A DNA stretch of 19,506 bases from an uncultured Burkholderiales bacterium (GTDB lineage Bacteria > Pseudomonadota > Gammaproteobacteria > Burkholderiales > Burkholderiaceae), in the NCBI GenBank assembly GCA_946480465.1, contig CAMLJY010000092.1, positions 1 to 19,506 on the forward strand. Reading direction: 5' to 3'. This document shows, piece after piece, positions 1-7,166 of the stretch. The stretch's first letter is position 1. Every line of letters starts with the position of its first letter. Below the pieces are notes generated by a model that saw nothing but the letters and a program-made list of their open reading frames with translations, was not told the origin of the DNA and made no database searches. Made by a program: the position numbers and the translations under genes.

Positions 1-2276
1 TCGGCGCCGCCAGCCAGCTCGAGAAGATCGACATGCTGGACTTCGCCGAGTTCGTCGCCATCAACAAGTTCGACCGCAAGGGCGCGGCCGATGCACTGCG
101 CGACGTGGCCAAGCAGGTCCAGCGCAACAGGGCCGCGTTCAACCTGATGCCGGACCAGATGCCGGTGTTCGGCACCATGGCCAGCCGCTTCAACGACGAC
201 GGCGTCACCGCGCTGTACCAGGCCCTGAAGCCGCGGCTGGGCGCGCTGGGGCTGCCGCTGAAGGAGGGCCGCCTGCCGGTGGTGGACACGCGCCACAGCA
301 CGCACCAGACCCCCGTGGTGCCGGTCGCGCGGGTGCGCTACCTGGCCGAGATCAGCGACACGGTGCGCGGCTACAAGGCCCGCGCGCGCCGCCAGGCGCG
401 GCTGGCCCGCGAGCTTCAGCAGCTGAACGAAAGCGCGCGCATGCTGGAAGAGGCCGGCGGCGATCCGGCACCGCTGTGGAAGCTGGCCGCGGAGCGCGAA
501 ACGCACGTCGAGCCCGCCGCCCGCAAGCTGCTGGCGATGTGGCCGGAGATGCGGAAGGCCTACGCCGGCGACGAGTACGTGGTGAAGATCCGCGACAAGG
601 AGATCCGCACCGCCCTGGTCCACACCACGCTGTCGGGCAACAAGATCCGCAAGGTGGCGCTGCCGAAGTACGAGTGCCACGGCGAGCTGCTGCACTGGCT
701 GATGCTGGACAACGTGCCCGGCAGCTACCCCTACACCGCCGGCACCTTCGCCTTCAAGCGCGAGGGCGAGGACCCGACCCGCATGTTCGCCGGCGAAGGC
801 GACGCCTTCCGCACCAACCGCCGCTTCAAGCTGGTCAGCGAAGGCATGCCGGCCAAGCGCCTGTCCACCGCCTTCGACTCGGTCACGCTGTACGGCAACG
901 ACCCCGACCCGCGTCCGGACATCTACGGCAAGGTCGGCAACTCCGGCGTCAGCATCGCGACGCTGGACGACATGAAGGTGCTGTACGACGGCTTCGACCT
1001 GTGCGCCCCGAACACCTCGGTGTCCATGACCATCAACGGCCCGGCGCCGACCATCCTGGCGATGTTCATGAACACCGCGATCGACCAGCAGCTGGCCAAG
1101 TTCAAGGCCGACAACGGCCGCGACCCCACCGACACCGAGGCGCAGAAGATCCGCGAATGGGCGCAGGCCAACGTGCGCGGCACGGTGCAGGCCGACATCC
1201 TGAAGGAGGACCAGGGCCAGAACACCTGCATCTTCTCGACGGAGTTCTCACTGAAGGTGATGGGCGACATCGCCGAGTACTTCGTGCACCACCAGGTGCG
1301 CAACTTCTACTCGGTGAGCATCTCCGGCTACCACATCGCCGAGGCCGGCGCGAACCCGATCAGCCAGCTGGCCTTCACGCTCAGCAACGGCTTCACCTTC
1401 GTCGAGGCCTACCTTGCCCGCGGCATGCACATCGACGACTTCGCACCCAACCTGTCCTTCTTCTTCTCCAACGGCATGGACCCCGAGTACACCGTGCTCG
1501 GCCGCGTGGCGCGCCGCATCTGGGCGGTGGCGATGAAGGAGAGGTACGGCGCCAACGAACGCAGCCAGAAGCTGAAGTACCACGTACAGACGTCGGGACG
1601 CTCACTTCACGCGCAAGAGATCGCCTTCAACGACATCCGCACCACGCTGCAGGCGCTGATCGCGATCTACGACAACTGCAACTCGCTGCACACCAACGCC
1701 TACGACGAGGCCATCACCACGCCCACCGAAGAGAGCGTGCGCCGCGCGATGGCGATCCAGCTCATCATCAACCGCGAGTGGGGCCTGGCGAAGAACGAGA
1801 ACCCGAACCAGGGCGCCTTCATCATCGACGAGCTGACCGAGCTGGTGGAAGAAGCCGTGCTGGCGGAGTTCGAGAAGATCGCCGAGCGCGGCGGCGTGCT
1901 GGGCGCGATGGAGACCGGCTACCAGCGCTCGAAGATCCAGGAAGAGTCGATGCACTACGAGATGCTGAAGCACACCGGGGAATACCCCATCATCGGCGTC
2001 AACACCTTCCGCAACCCGCACGGCGACCCGGTGCCCGACCACATCGAGCTGGCCCGCTCGACCGACGAAGAAAAGCAGAGCCAGCTCAAGCGCCTGGCGG
2101 ACTTCCACGCCGACCACGCCGCGGAGGCGCCGGCGATGCTGGAGCGGCTGAAGCAGGCGGTGATCGCCAACGCCAACGTCTTCGACGTGCTGATGGACGC
2201 AGTGCGCTGCTGCAGCCTGGGCCAGATCACCAGCGCCCTGTTCGAAGTGGGCGGCCAGTACCGCCGCAGCATGTGA
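1..2276 (+). CDS. icmF: Fused isobutyryl-CoA mutase IcmF, 5'-truncated by window edge
   Basis: This is an adenosylcobalamin-dependent acyl-CoA mutase that interconverts isobutyryl-CoA and n-butyryl-CoA. Family members fuse a B12-binding domain, a MeaB-type G-protein chaperone, a linker and a mutase domain in one chain. The reading frame is open from the first base, so the N-terminal half lies outside. What remains begins at the end of the G domain, with the NKFD guanine-recognition motif at about 63-74. A helical linker follows, then the complete mutase barrel, with [46 protein letters not shown] (here [14 protein letters not shown]), [20 protein letters not shown] and [14 protein letters not shown]. 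These are hallmarks of IcmF rather than of two-subunit methylmalonyl-CoA mutase. The frame ends at TGA 2274-2276. The exact acyl-CoA specificity cannot be proven from sequence alone; some fused mutases also accept pivalyl- or isovaleryl-CoA. Confidence 0.93.
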   Translation, partial: GAASQLEKIDMLDFAEFVAINKFDRKGAADALRDVAKQVQRNRAAFNLMPDQMPVFGTMASRFNDDGVTALYQALKPRLGALGLPLKEGRLPVVDTRHSTHQTPVVPVARVRYLAEISDTVRGYKARARRQARLARELQQLNESARMLEEAGGDPAPLWKLAAERETHVEPAARKLLAMWPEMRKAYAGDEYVVKIRDKEIRTALVHTTLSGNKIRKVALPKYECHGELLHWLMLDNVPGSYPYTAGTFAFKREGEDPTRMFAGEGDAFRTNRRFKLVSEGMPAKRLSTAFDSVTLYGNDPDPRPDIYGKVGNSGVSIATLDDMKVLYDGFDLCAPNTSVSMTINGPAPTILAMFMNTAIDQQLAKFKADNGRDPTDTEAQKIREWAQANVRGTVQADILKEDQGQNTCIFSTEFSLKVMGDIAEYFVHHQVRNFYSVSISGYHIAEAGANPISQLAFTLSNGFTFVEAYLARGMHIDDFAPNLSFFFSNGMDPEYTVLGRVARRIWAVAMKERYGANERSQKLKYHVQTSGRSLHAQEIAFNDIRTTLQALIAIYDNCNSLHTNAYDEAITTPTEESVRRAMAIQLIINREWGLAKNENPNQGAFIIDELTELVEEAVLAEFEKIAERGGVLGAMETGYQRSKIQEESMHYEMLKHTGEYPIIGVNTFRNPHGDPVPDHIELARSTDEEKQSQLKRLADFHADHAAEAPAMLERLKQAVIANANVFDVLMDAVRCCSLGQITSALFEVGGQYRRSM

Positions 2277-2538
2277 GCCGGGACCTCGGTTGCCGGGGGC
2301 GGCCGGCTCCAGTCTCTGCACTTCCACCACCATCGAGTAGGCCCGTCGATGTGCGTGGGCGCTGATCTGAACCGATCCCCGAGGGCGCGCTTTCCGACGA
2401 CTTGGGAAGGTCCGGCCGGCGAGGCGACGGGCAGCACCCCGTAACACCTGACTTTAGGCACCTGGATCAAGCGGCCCGGGCAGGCGGACGGCTCCTAGAA
2501 TTTTGGGCGTGCCAAAGCTCTGCCTGGAAGGACGCCCC
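2277..2538. other. Intergenic region between icmF and the lipoprotein gene
   Basis: These 262 bases hold no convincing gene. I see no clear rho-independent terminator for icmF and no strong sigma-70 promoter pair. The promoter of the downstream lipoprotein-caspase-kinase cluster should lie here. A TAGAAT hexamer at 2496-2501 could be a -10 element but lacks a recognisable -35 at the right distance. A Shine-Dalgarno-like GGAAGGA sits at 2526-2532, six bases before the lipoprotein ATG. Confidence 0.5.
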
Positions 2539-4974
2539 ATGTCTCGCCATCCTGTCGCGACGCGCTCGTCGCGCCCGTTGCTCGCCGCCGCACTGGCACT
2601 GCTGACGGCGGCCCTGCTCGCGTCCTGCGGCGGCGGCGGAGGAGGCGGCGGCGGCGACCCCGTCGCCTGCGCGCCGATCATCGACAGCGCCGGCAACAGC
2701 CTGGCCTGCGACGATCCGTTCTGGGGCGGGGGCGGAGGCGGCTCCGATGGCGATTCCGCGGGTGCCGACGGCACGGCCGGCGACGGCGCCGCCATCGTCG
2801 GGGCCACGGTGCGCCTGGTCGACGCCACCGGGCGCACGGCCAGCGCCACCACCGATGCGCAGGGCTATTACCGCGTCAACATCACCCGCTTCACCCCTCC
2901 GTTCGTGCTGACGCTGACCACGGCCGACGGCGAGCAACGCCACCACTCCTTCAGCACCCAGGCCCCGCGCAAGCGCGCCTTCATCACGATCAACATCACG
3001 GGCCTGACCGACAAGCTGGCCTCCGACGTGGCCGTGGCCGCCGGTCAGTCCGGCGCACGCCAGCTCACGCCGGCCATGGTGGCGGCCAACCCGAACGCGG
3101 TCACCGCCGCGCTGAACCAGCTGCGCCAGACCTTGCGCAACCCGATCGTCGCGGCCGGCCTCCCGCCCGACACCTTCGATCCGATCACCCTGTTCTTCCG
3201 GCCCAACCTGCAGGGCCACGACCTGGTGCTGGAAACGGTGGCTGTCTACCTGGACAGCACCGGCGCCACGCAGGTGGTGCCCAAGCCGCAGACGGCCTGC
3301 ACGACGCCGCGGCGCTGGTCCGCCGGCGCCAACCAGTGCGCGCCGACGACCACCCCCGGCTATATCGCGAACGGCCAGACGCTGCGCCTGAGCGACGACA
3401 CCGGCGCCCTCGTCGGCCAGGCCGACTTCGCCTGCATCAACGGCAACCTCAGCACCGTGGGAACGCCCACCTGCGTCGAGTCGACGCAGCAGCCCTGCAG
3501 CGCCCCCGCCGCCGGCTGGAACGTGGGCAGCAACGCCTGCACGGCCGACACCGCGCCCACCGGCCTGGCGCACGGCGCCTCGCTGACGCTGACCGACTCC
3601 GCCTCCCCGATCACCGGCAGCATCACTTATGCCTGCAGCAACGGGACGCTGAGCACCACCGGCACGCCGAGCTGCGCGGCAGCGAACCAGCCGTGCAGCG
3701 CGCCGTCGGCCTCCTGGACCGTCGGCACCAGCGCCTGCACGGCCGACAACGCACCCGGCAGCGTCGCCCACGGCGCGACGCTCACGCTGACCGACTCCGC
3801 CTCCCCGACCACCGGCAACATCACCTACGCCTGCAGCAACGGCGCGCTGAGCACCAGCGGCACGCCCAGCTGCAGCACGGTCGCCGCCGGAAGCCCGTGC
3901 GCCGCACCGGCGGCCAGCTGGAGCGCGGGCGGCCAGACCTGCCAGGCGGACGTGGCGCCCACCACGATGAACTCCGGCACGCAGCAGACGCTGCAGGACG
4001 CCATCGGCACCGCGACCGGCAGCATCGCCTACGCCTGCAGCGACGGCACGCTCGGCATCGTCGGGTCGCCGCAGTGCGGCCTGACGCCGGGCACCTGCGC
4101 GGCGCCGCCCGCCACCTGGAGCGTGGGCAGCGCGCAATGCGCGGCCGACACCCCGCCCGAGCCGGTGCTGAACGGCCACTTCGCCGAGCCCAAGGACACG
4201 CAAGGCCGCGACACCGGCAGCATCCTGTGGCGCTGCAGCAGCGGGCAGCTGCTGGTCATCGGCGACCCGGTGTGCCGCACCACGGAGCCCCAGGCCTGCG
4301 CCGCCCCCAGCCCGGGCTGGGTGGTGGGCAGCAACAGCTGCTCGTCCGACGCCACGCCGACCGGCATCGCCTCGGGCGCATCGCTGTCGCTGACCGACAC
4401 CAGCGCGCCCGCCATCGGCGGCATCACGTACAGCTGCAGCAACGGCACCCTGACGGTCAGCGGCACGCCAACCTGCAATGCGGCCACCGCGGCGCCCTGC
4501 GATTCCAGCAAGCTGGCCGGCAGCGCCTGGACCGTCGGCAACAACCAGTGCCAGCCCGACTCGGTGCCAGCCAGCACCGCCTCCGGCACCACCATCGTGC
4601 TGACCGACGACACCGGCGACACCAAGGGCAAGCTGTCCCTGCAGTGCGTGGATGGCGGGCTGTTCACCGTCGGCGATCCCACCTGCGAAGGCCTGCCGCC
4701 GCCGAAGTCGTGTACCGCCAGCGTGAAGGTCTGGGGCAGTGAGCCGTACACCTGCTCGCCCACCAAAGATCCCGGCACCGTCGACATCCCGCACGGGTCC
4801 ACGTTCACCTGGGTCGACTCCACGGCCGTGTTCACCGGCAGCCACACGCTGGCCTGCTCGAACGGCACGCTGTCCGAGGTGTCCAGCGTCTGCAACTACG
4901 ACAGCGGCACCGCCGGCGCCCGGCGTGGCAGCCTCAAGTCCAGCCCGGCCAAGTCGGCCGCCAGCCAGCGATGA
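2539..4974 (+). CDS. Lipoprotein with carboxypeptidase-regulatory-like domain and eight Cys-rich repeats
   Basis: An 811-residue exported lipoprotein of unknown function. The ATG at 2539 is chosen because GGAAGGA lies six bases upstream and because it starts a compact lipoprotein signal peptide; an upstream in-frame TTG at 2503 would add 12 unlikely residues. The lipobox is LASC with Cys30 lipidated, followed by nine glycines. Residues about 83-155 look like a carboxypeptidase-regulatory/Ig-like fold (GATVRLVDATGRT...TTDAQGYYRV). From residue 254 there are eight tandem repeats of about 66 residues starting at residues 254, 320, 386, 454, 520, 587, 654 and 725. The typical pattern is C-x6-W-x6-C, then about 31 residues, C-x12-C, with motifs like ITYACSNGTL and GTPSC. 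Four cysteines per repeat suggest two disulfides and an extracytoplasmic location. The stop overlaps the next ATG (ATGA), so it is translationally coupled to the caspase gene. No family could be assigned to the repeats. Confidence 0.85.
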   Translation: MSRHPVATRSSRPLLAAALALLTAALLASCGGGGGGGGGDPVACAPIIDSAGNSLACDDPFWGGGGGGSDGDSAGADGTAGDGAAIVGATVRLVDATGRTASATTDAQGYYRVNITRFTPPFVLTLTTADGEQRHHSFSTQAPRKRAFITINITGLTDKLASDVAVAAGQSGARQLTPAMVAANPNAVTAALNQLRQTLRNPIVAAGLPPDTFDPITLFFRPNLQGHDLVLETVAVYLDSTGATQVVPKPQTACTTPRRWSAGANQCAPTTTPGYIANGQTLRLSDDTGALVGQADFACINGNLSTVGTPTCVESTQQPCSAPAAGWNVGSNACTADTAPTGLAHGASLTLTDSASPITGSITYACSNGTLSTTGTPSCAAANQPCSAPSASWTVGTSACTADNAPGSVAHGATLTLTDSASPTTGNITYACSNGALSTSGTPSCSTVAAGSPCAAPAASWSAGGQTCQADVAPTTMNSGTQQTLQDAIGTATGSIAYACSDGTLGIVGSPQCGLTPGTCAAPPATWSVGSAQCAADTPPEPVLNGHFAEPKDTQGRDTGSILWRCSSGQLLVIGDPVCRTTEPQACAAPSPGWVVGSNSCSSDATPTGIASGASLSLTDTSAPAIGGITYSCSNGTLTVSGTPTCNAATAAPCDSSKLAGSAWTVGNNQCQPDSVPASTASGTTIVLTDDTGDTKGKLSLQCVDGGLFTVGDPTCEGLPPPKSCTASVKVWGSEPYTCSPTKDPGTVDIPHGSTFTWVDSTAVFTGSHTLACSNGTLSEVSSVCNYDSGTAGARRGSLKSSPAKSAASQR
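3298..4893 (+). repeat. Eight tandem ~200-bp coding repeats (Cys/Trp repeat)
   Basis: The units begin at the first Cys codon: 3298, 3496, 3694, 3898, 4096, 4297, 4498 and 4711, with spacings of 198, 198, 204, 198, 201, 201 and 213 bases. Units 2 and 3 are almost identical at DNA level over the stretch beginning at 3591 and 3789 (offset 198), which points to a recent duplication. Units 5, 7 and 8 have diverged most. Confidence 0.85.
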
Positions 4975-7100
4975 GCCAGGCGCACGCACCACGGGCGTCC
5001 GGCCGTCTGCCCCGCACGGCGGCCCGTGCGCTGCGGCGGGCCACCACGTTGGCGGTGGCCGCGGCGCTGGCGCTGAGCCCCGGGCTGCCGCTGACCGCGT
5101 TTTCCGCCGGCGGCGAGCGCCTCGCCCTGGTCATCGGCAATGCGAGTTATCCCGGCAACGAGCTGCTGAACCCGAAGAACGACGCCCGCGCGATCACCGA
5201 CCTGCTGACCAAGGCCGGCTTCCAGGTCGACGCCCGCTACGACGCCAGCCGCGGCGACCTGCAGCAGGCCATCCAGCGCTTCGGCCAGCGGCTGAAGGAC
5301 CCGCAGGTGCGCTTCGCGGTCTTCTACTACGCCGGCCACGGCCTGCAGCAGGACTGGCGCAACTACCTGGTGCCGGTGGATGCCCGGGTGCGCGGCGCGA
5401 CGGACGTGCAAAGGCAGACCGTCGAGGTCGGCGAGCTGATGCGCTACATGAGCGAGGCCAAGGGCCGCAACTACCTCGTCATCCTCGACGCGTGCCGCGA
5501 GGACCCCTTCGTCGGCGCCTACCGCCCCGCGGCCAAGGGCCTGAGTCCCTTCGACGCCCCTGCCGGCAGCCTGCTGGCCTACGCGACCGCGCCCGGGCAG
5601 CTGGCCTACGACGGGCGCGGCTCGAATGGCCTCTACACCAAGCACCTGGTGCGCGAACTGGCGCAGCCGGACACCGCGCTGGAAGACGCCTTCAAGCGGG
5701 TGCGCCTGAACGTGCGCATGGAGTCCGAAGGCCGGCAGATCCCCTGGGAGAGCACCTCGCTCGAGCAGGACGTGGTGCTGTTCCCTCAGCGCAAGGGGAC
5801 GATGTCGGTGGCCGAGCTGGAACAGCGCTTCGAGCAGGAGATGGCCGCCTGGGCCCGCGTGCGCAACAGCAACGACGTGCAGCGCCTGACCGAGTTCATC
5901 CGCTCCTACCCCAGCGGCAACGCCAGCGAACTGGCCCAGGCCCGCCTGAACCGCCTGCTGGAAGAGGAACTGCGCAAGAACGAGGACGCGCGCCGCGAGG
6001 AGGCCAAGCGCAAGGCGGCGCAGGCCGAGGCCGAGCGGCTGAAGGCCGAGGCCGTGCTGAAGCAGCAGCTGGAAGCCGCCGAGCGCGAGGCCGCCCGCGT
6101 CGCCGCGGAACGCGAAGCCGCGCGCAAGGAAGCCGAACGCGAGGCCCAGCGCGTCGCCGCCGAGCGCGAGGCCGCGCGCAAGGAAGCCGAGCGGGCCGAA
6201 GCCGCGCGCATCGCCGCCGAGAAGGCCGAGGCCCAGCGCGTGGCCGCCGCCGAGGCCGCGGCCCGCCAGCGCGCCGCTGACGAAGCCGCCGCCCGCCGCA
6301 AGCAGGAGGCCGAGGCGCGCCAGCGCGAGCGCGAGCGGCAGGAAGCCGCGCGCGTGGCCGAGCAGCGCGCGGCCGAGGCCGAAGCCAGGCGCCGCCAGGC
6401 CGAGGCGCAGGAACGCCAGGCCGCCGAAGCCCGCGCCCGGGAAGCCGAGGCCGCGCGCCGCGAGGTGCAGCGCCTGGCCGAGGCTGCCGACGTGCACCGC
6501 ATCGTCGCCGCGCAGCCGCCGCTGGCGGTGCTGGCGCAGCTGCAGCCCACGCCCTACTTCCAGGGCCGGCAGGCGCACAGGCGCGACTACCGCGTCGGCG
6601 ACCAGTTCAGTTTCCGCATCGTCGACCAGTTCAACCGCAGCGAGAAGCCCCTCACGCTGCGCGTGACCGCGGTGGACGAGAATGCCGACCGGGTGGAGTA
6701 CAACAATGGTGAATACGCGTCCGACCTGATGGGCAACACGACGGCCAATCCCCGCGGCAGCATGGGCACGCCCCGCCAGTTCTATCCGGCGGAGCTGGTC
6801 GTCGGCCACAAGTGGCGCACCACCTTCAAGCAGGCCCGCGTCAGCGGCCTGCACTACACCTTCCAGTACGACCTGAAGGTGGCCGCCAAGGAAACGGTGC
6901 AGGTGCCGGCCGGCACGTTCGAGGCCTACCGCATCGAGGCCCGTGGCTTCAACATGGACCTCAACGCCGCCATCACCCGCACCATCTGGATCGCCCCCGG
7001 CGTCAACGCCGACATCGCCCATGAAACCATGGTGCGGCTGCGCAACGGGACCATCGAGCAGCACGATCGCCAGGAGCTGGTCGCCCTCGCCCGCCGATGA
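4971..7100 (+). CDS. Exported caspase-family (peptidase C14) protein with coiled coil and C-terminal beta domain
   Basis: A 709-residue protein. The ATG at 4971 overlaps the stop of the lipoprotein gene, and no good ribosome binding site is visible, so translational coupling is likely. Residues 1-46 form a long basic n-region followed by a hydrophobic segment ending AFSA, a probable signal peptide. Residues about 48-260 are a caspase/metacaspase-like domain: LALVIGNASY strand, YYAGHG with catalytic His123, and VILDACRED with catalytic Cys175. Residues about 320-510 are an Ala/Glu/Arg/Lys-rich helical region with repeated AEREAARKEAER-type heptads, a long coiled coil. Residues about 523-709 form a beta-rich domain (YRVGDQFSFRIVDQF; VPAGTFEAYRIEARG; WIAPGV) whose pattern resembles DUF3108-type envelope domains. 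Family knowledge: cleavage after Arg/Lys or Asp is common in C14 relatives, but the substrate here is unknown. The neighbours (lipoprotein, kinase, OmpA-like) place it in an envelope context. Confidence 0.88.
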   Translation: MSQAHAPRASGRLPRTAARALRRATTLAVAAALALSPGLPLTAFSAGGERLALVIGNASYPGNELLNPKNDARAITDLLTKAGFQVDARYDASRGDLQQAIQRFGQRLKDPQVRFAVFYYAGHGLQQDWRNYLVPVDARVRGATDVQRQTVEVGELMRYMSEAKGRNYLVILDACREDPFVGAYRPAAKGLSPFDAPAGSLLAYATAPGQLAYDGRGSNGLYTKHLVRELAQPDTALEDAFKRVRLNVRMESEGRQIPWESTSLEQDVVLFPQRKGTMSVAELEQRFEQEMAAWARVRNSNDVQRLTEFIRSYPSGNASELAQARLNRLLEEELRKNEDARREEAKRKAAQAEAERLKAEAVLKQQLEAAEREAARVAAEREAARKEAEREAQRVAAEREAARKEAERAEAARIAAEKAEAQRVAAAEAAARQRAADEAAARRKQEAEARQRERERQEAARVAEQRAAEAEARRRQAEAQERQAAEARAREAEAARREVQRLAEAADVHRIVAAQPPLAVLAQLQPTPYFQGRQAHRRDYRVGDQFSFRIVDQFNRSEKPLTLRVTAVDENADRVEYNNGEYASDLMGNTTANPRGSMGTPRQFYPAELVVGHKWRTTFKQARVSGLHYTFQYDLKVAAKETVQVPAGTFEAYRIEARGFNMDLNAAITRTIWIAPGVNADIAHETMVRLRNGTIEQHDRQELVALARR

Positions 7101-7122
7101 CAACACTTCCATCCCCCAGGGA

Positions 7123-7143
7123 CAGGCCGCCGCGGGCGGCCTG
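7123..7143 (+). other. GC-rich hairpin between caspase and kinase genes
   Basis: A perfect 9-bp inverted repeat, CAGGCCGCC and GGCGGCCTG, surrounds a three-base loop (GCG). It lies 22 bases after the caspase stop and 23 bases before the kinase ATG. There is no T-run after it, so it is not a classical terminator. It may be an attenuator, an mRNA-processing or stability element, or a translational control element. Confidence 0.5.
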
Positions 7144-7166
7144 CTGCGCTGCTGAACGGTGGGTCC

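Noticed and set aside
476..2365. A 629-codon plus-strand frame out of phase with icmF
   Set aside because: It overlaps the conserved mutase coding region and its translation is Arg/His/Pro-rich, typical of a frame-shifted shadow.
2496..2501. TAGAAT as a -10 promoter element
   Set aside because: There is no -35-like hexamer 16-18 bases upstream, and a single hexamer is weak evidence in 262 bases.
2402..2605. Small open frame ahead of and overlapping the lipoprotein start
   Set aside because: It has no convincing ribosome binding site, runs out of frame into the signal-peptide codons and shows no recognisable sequence.
2467..4992. An 841-codon minus-strand frame across the repeat lipoprotein
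   Set aside because: Its repeats merely mirror the lipoprotein repeats, and the translation is Gly/Ala/Arg-rich without domain signatures.
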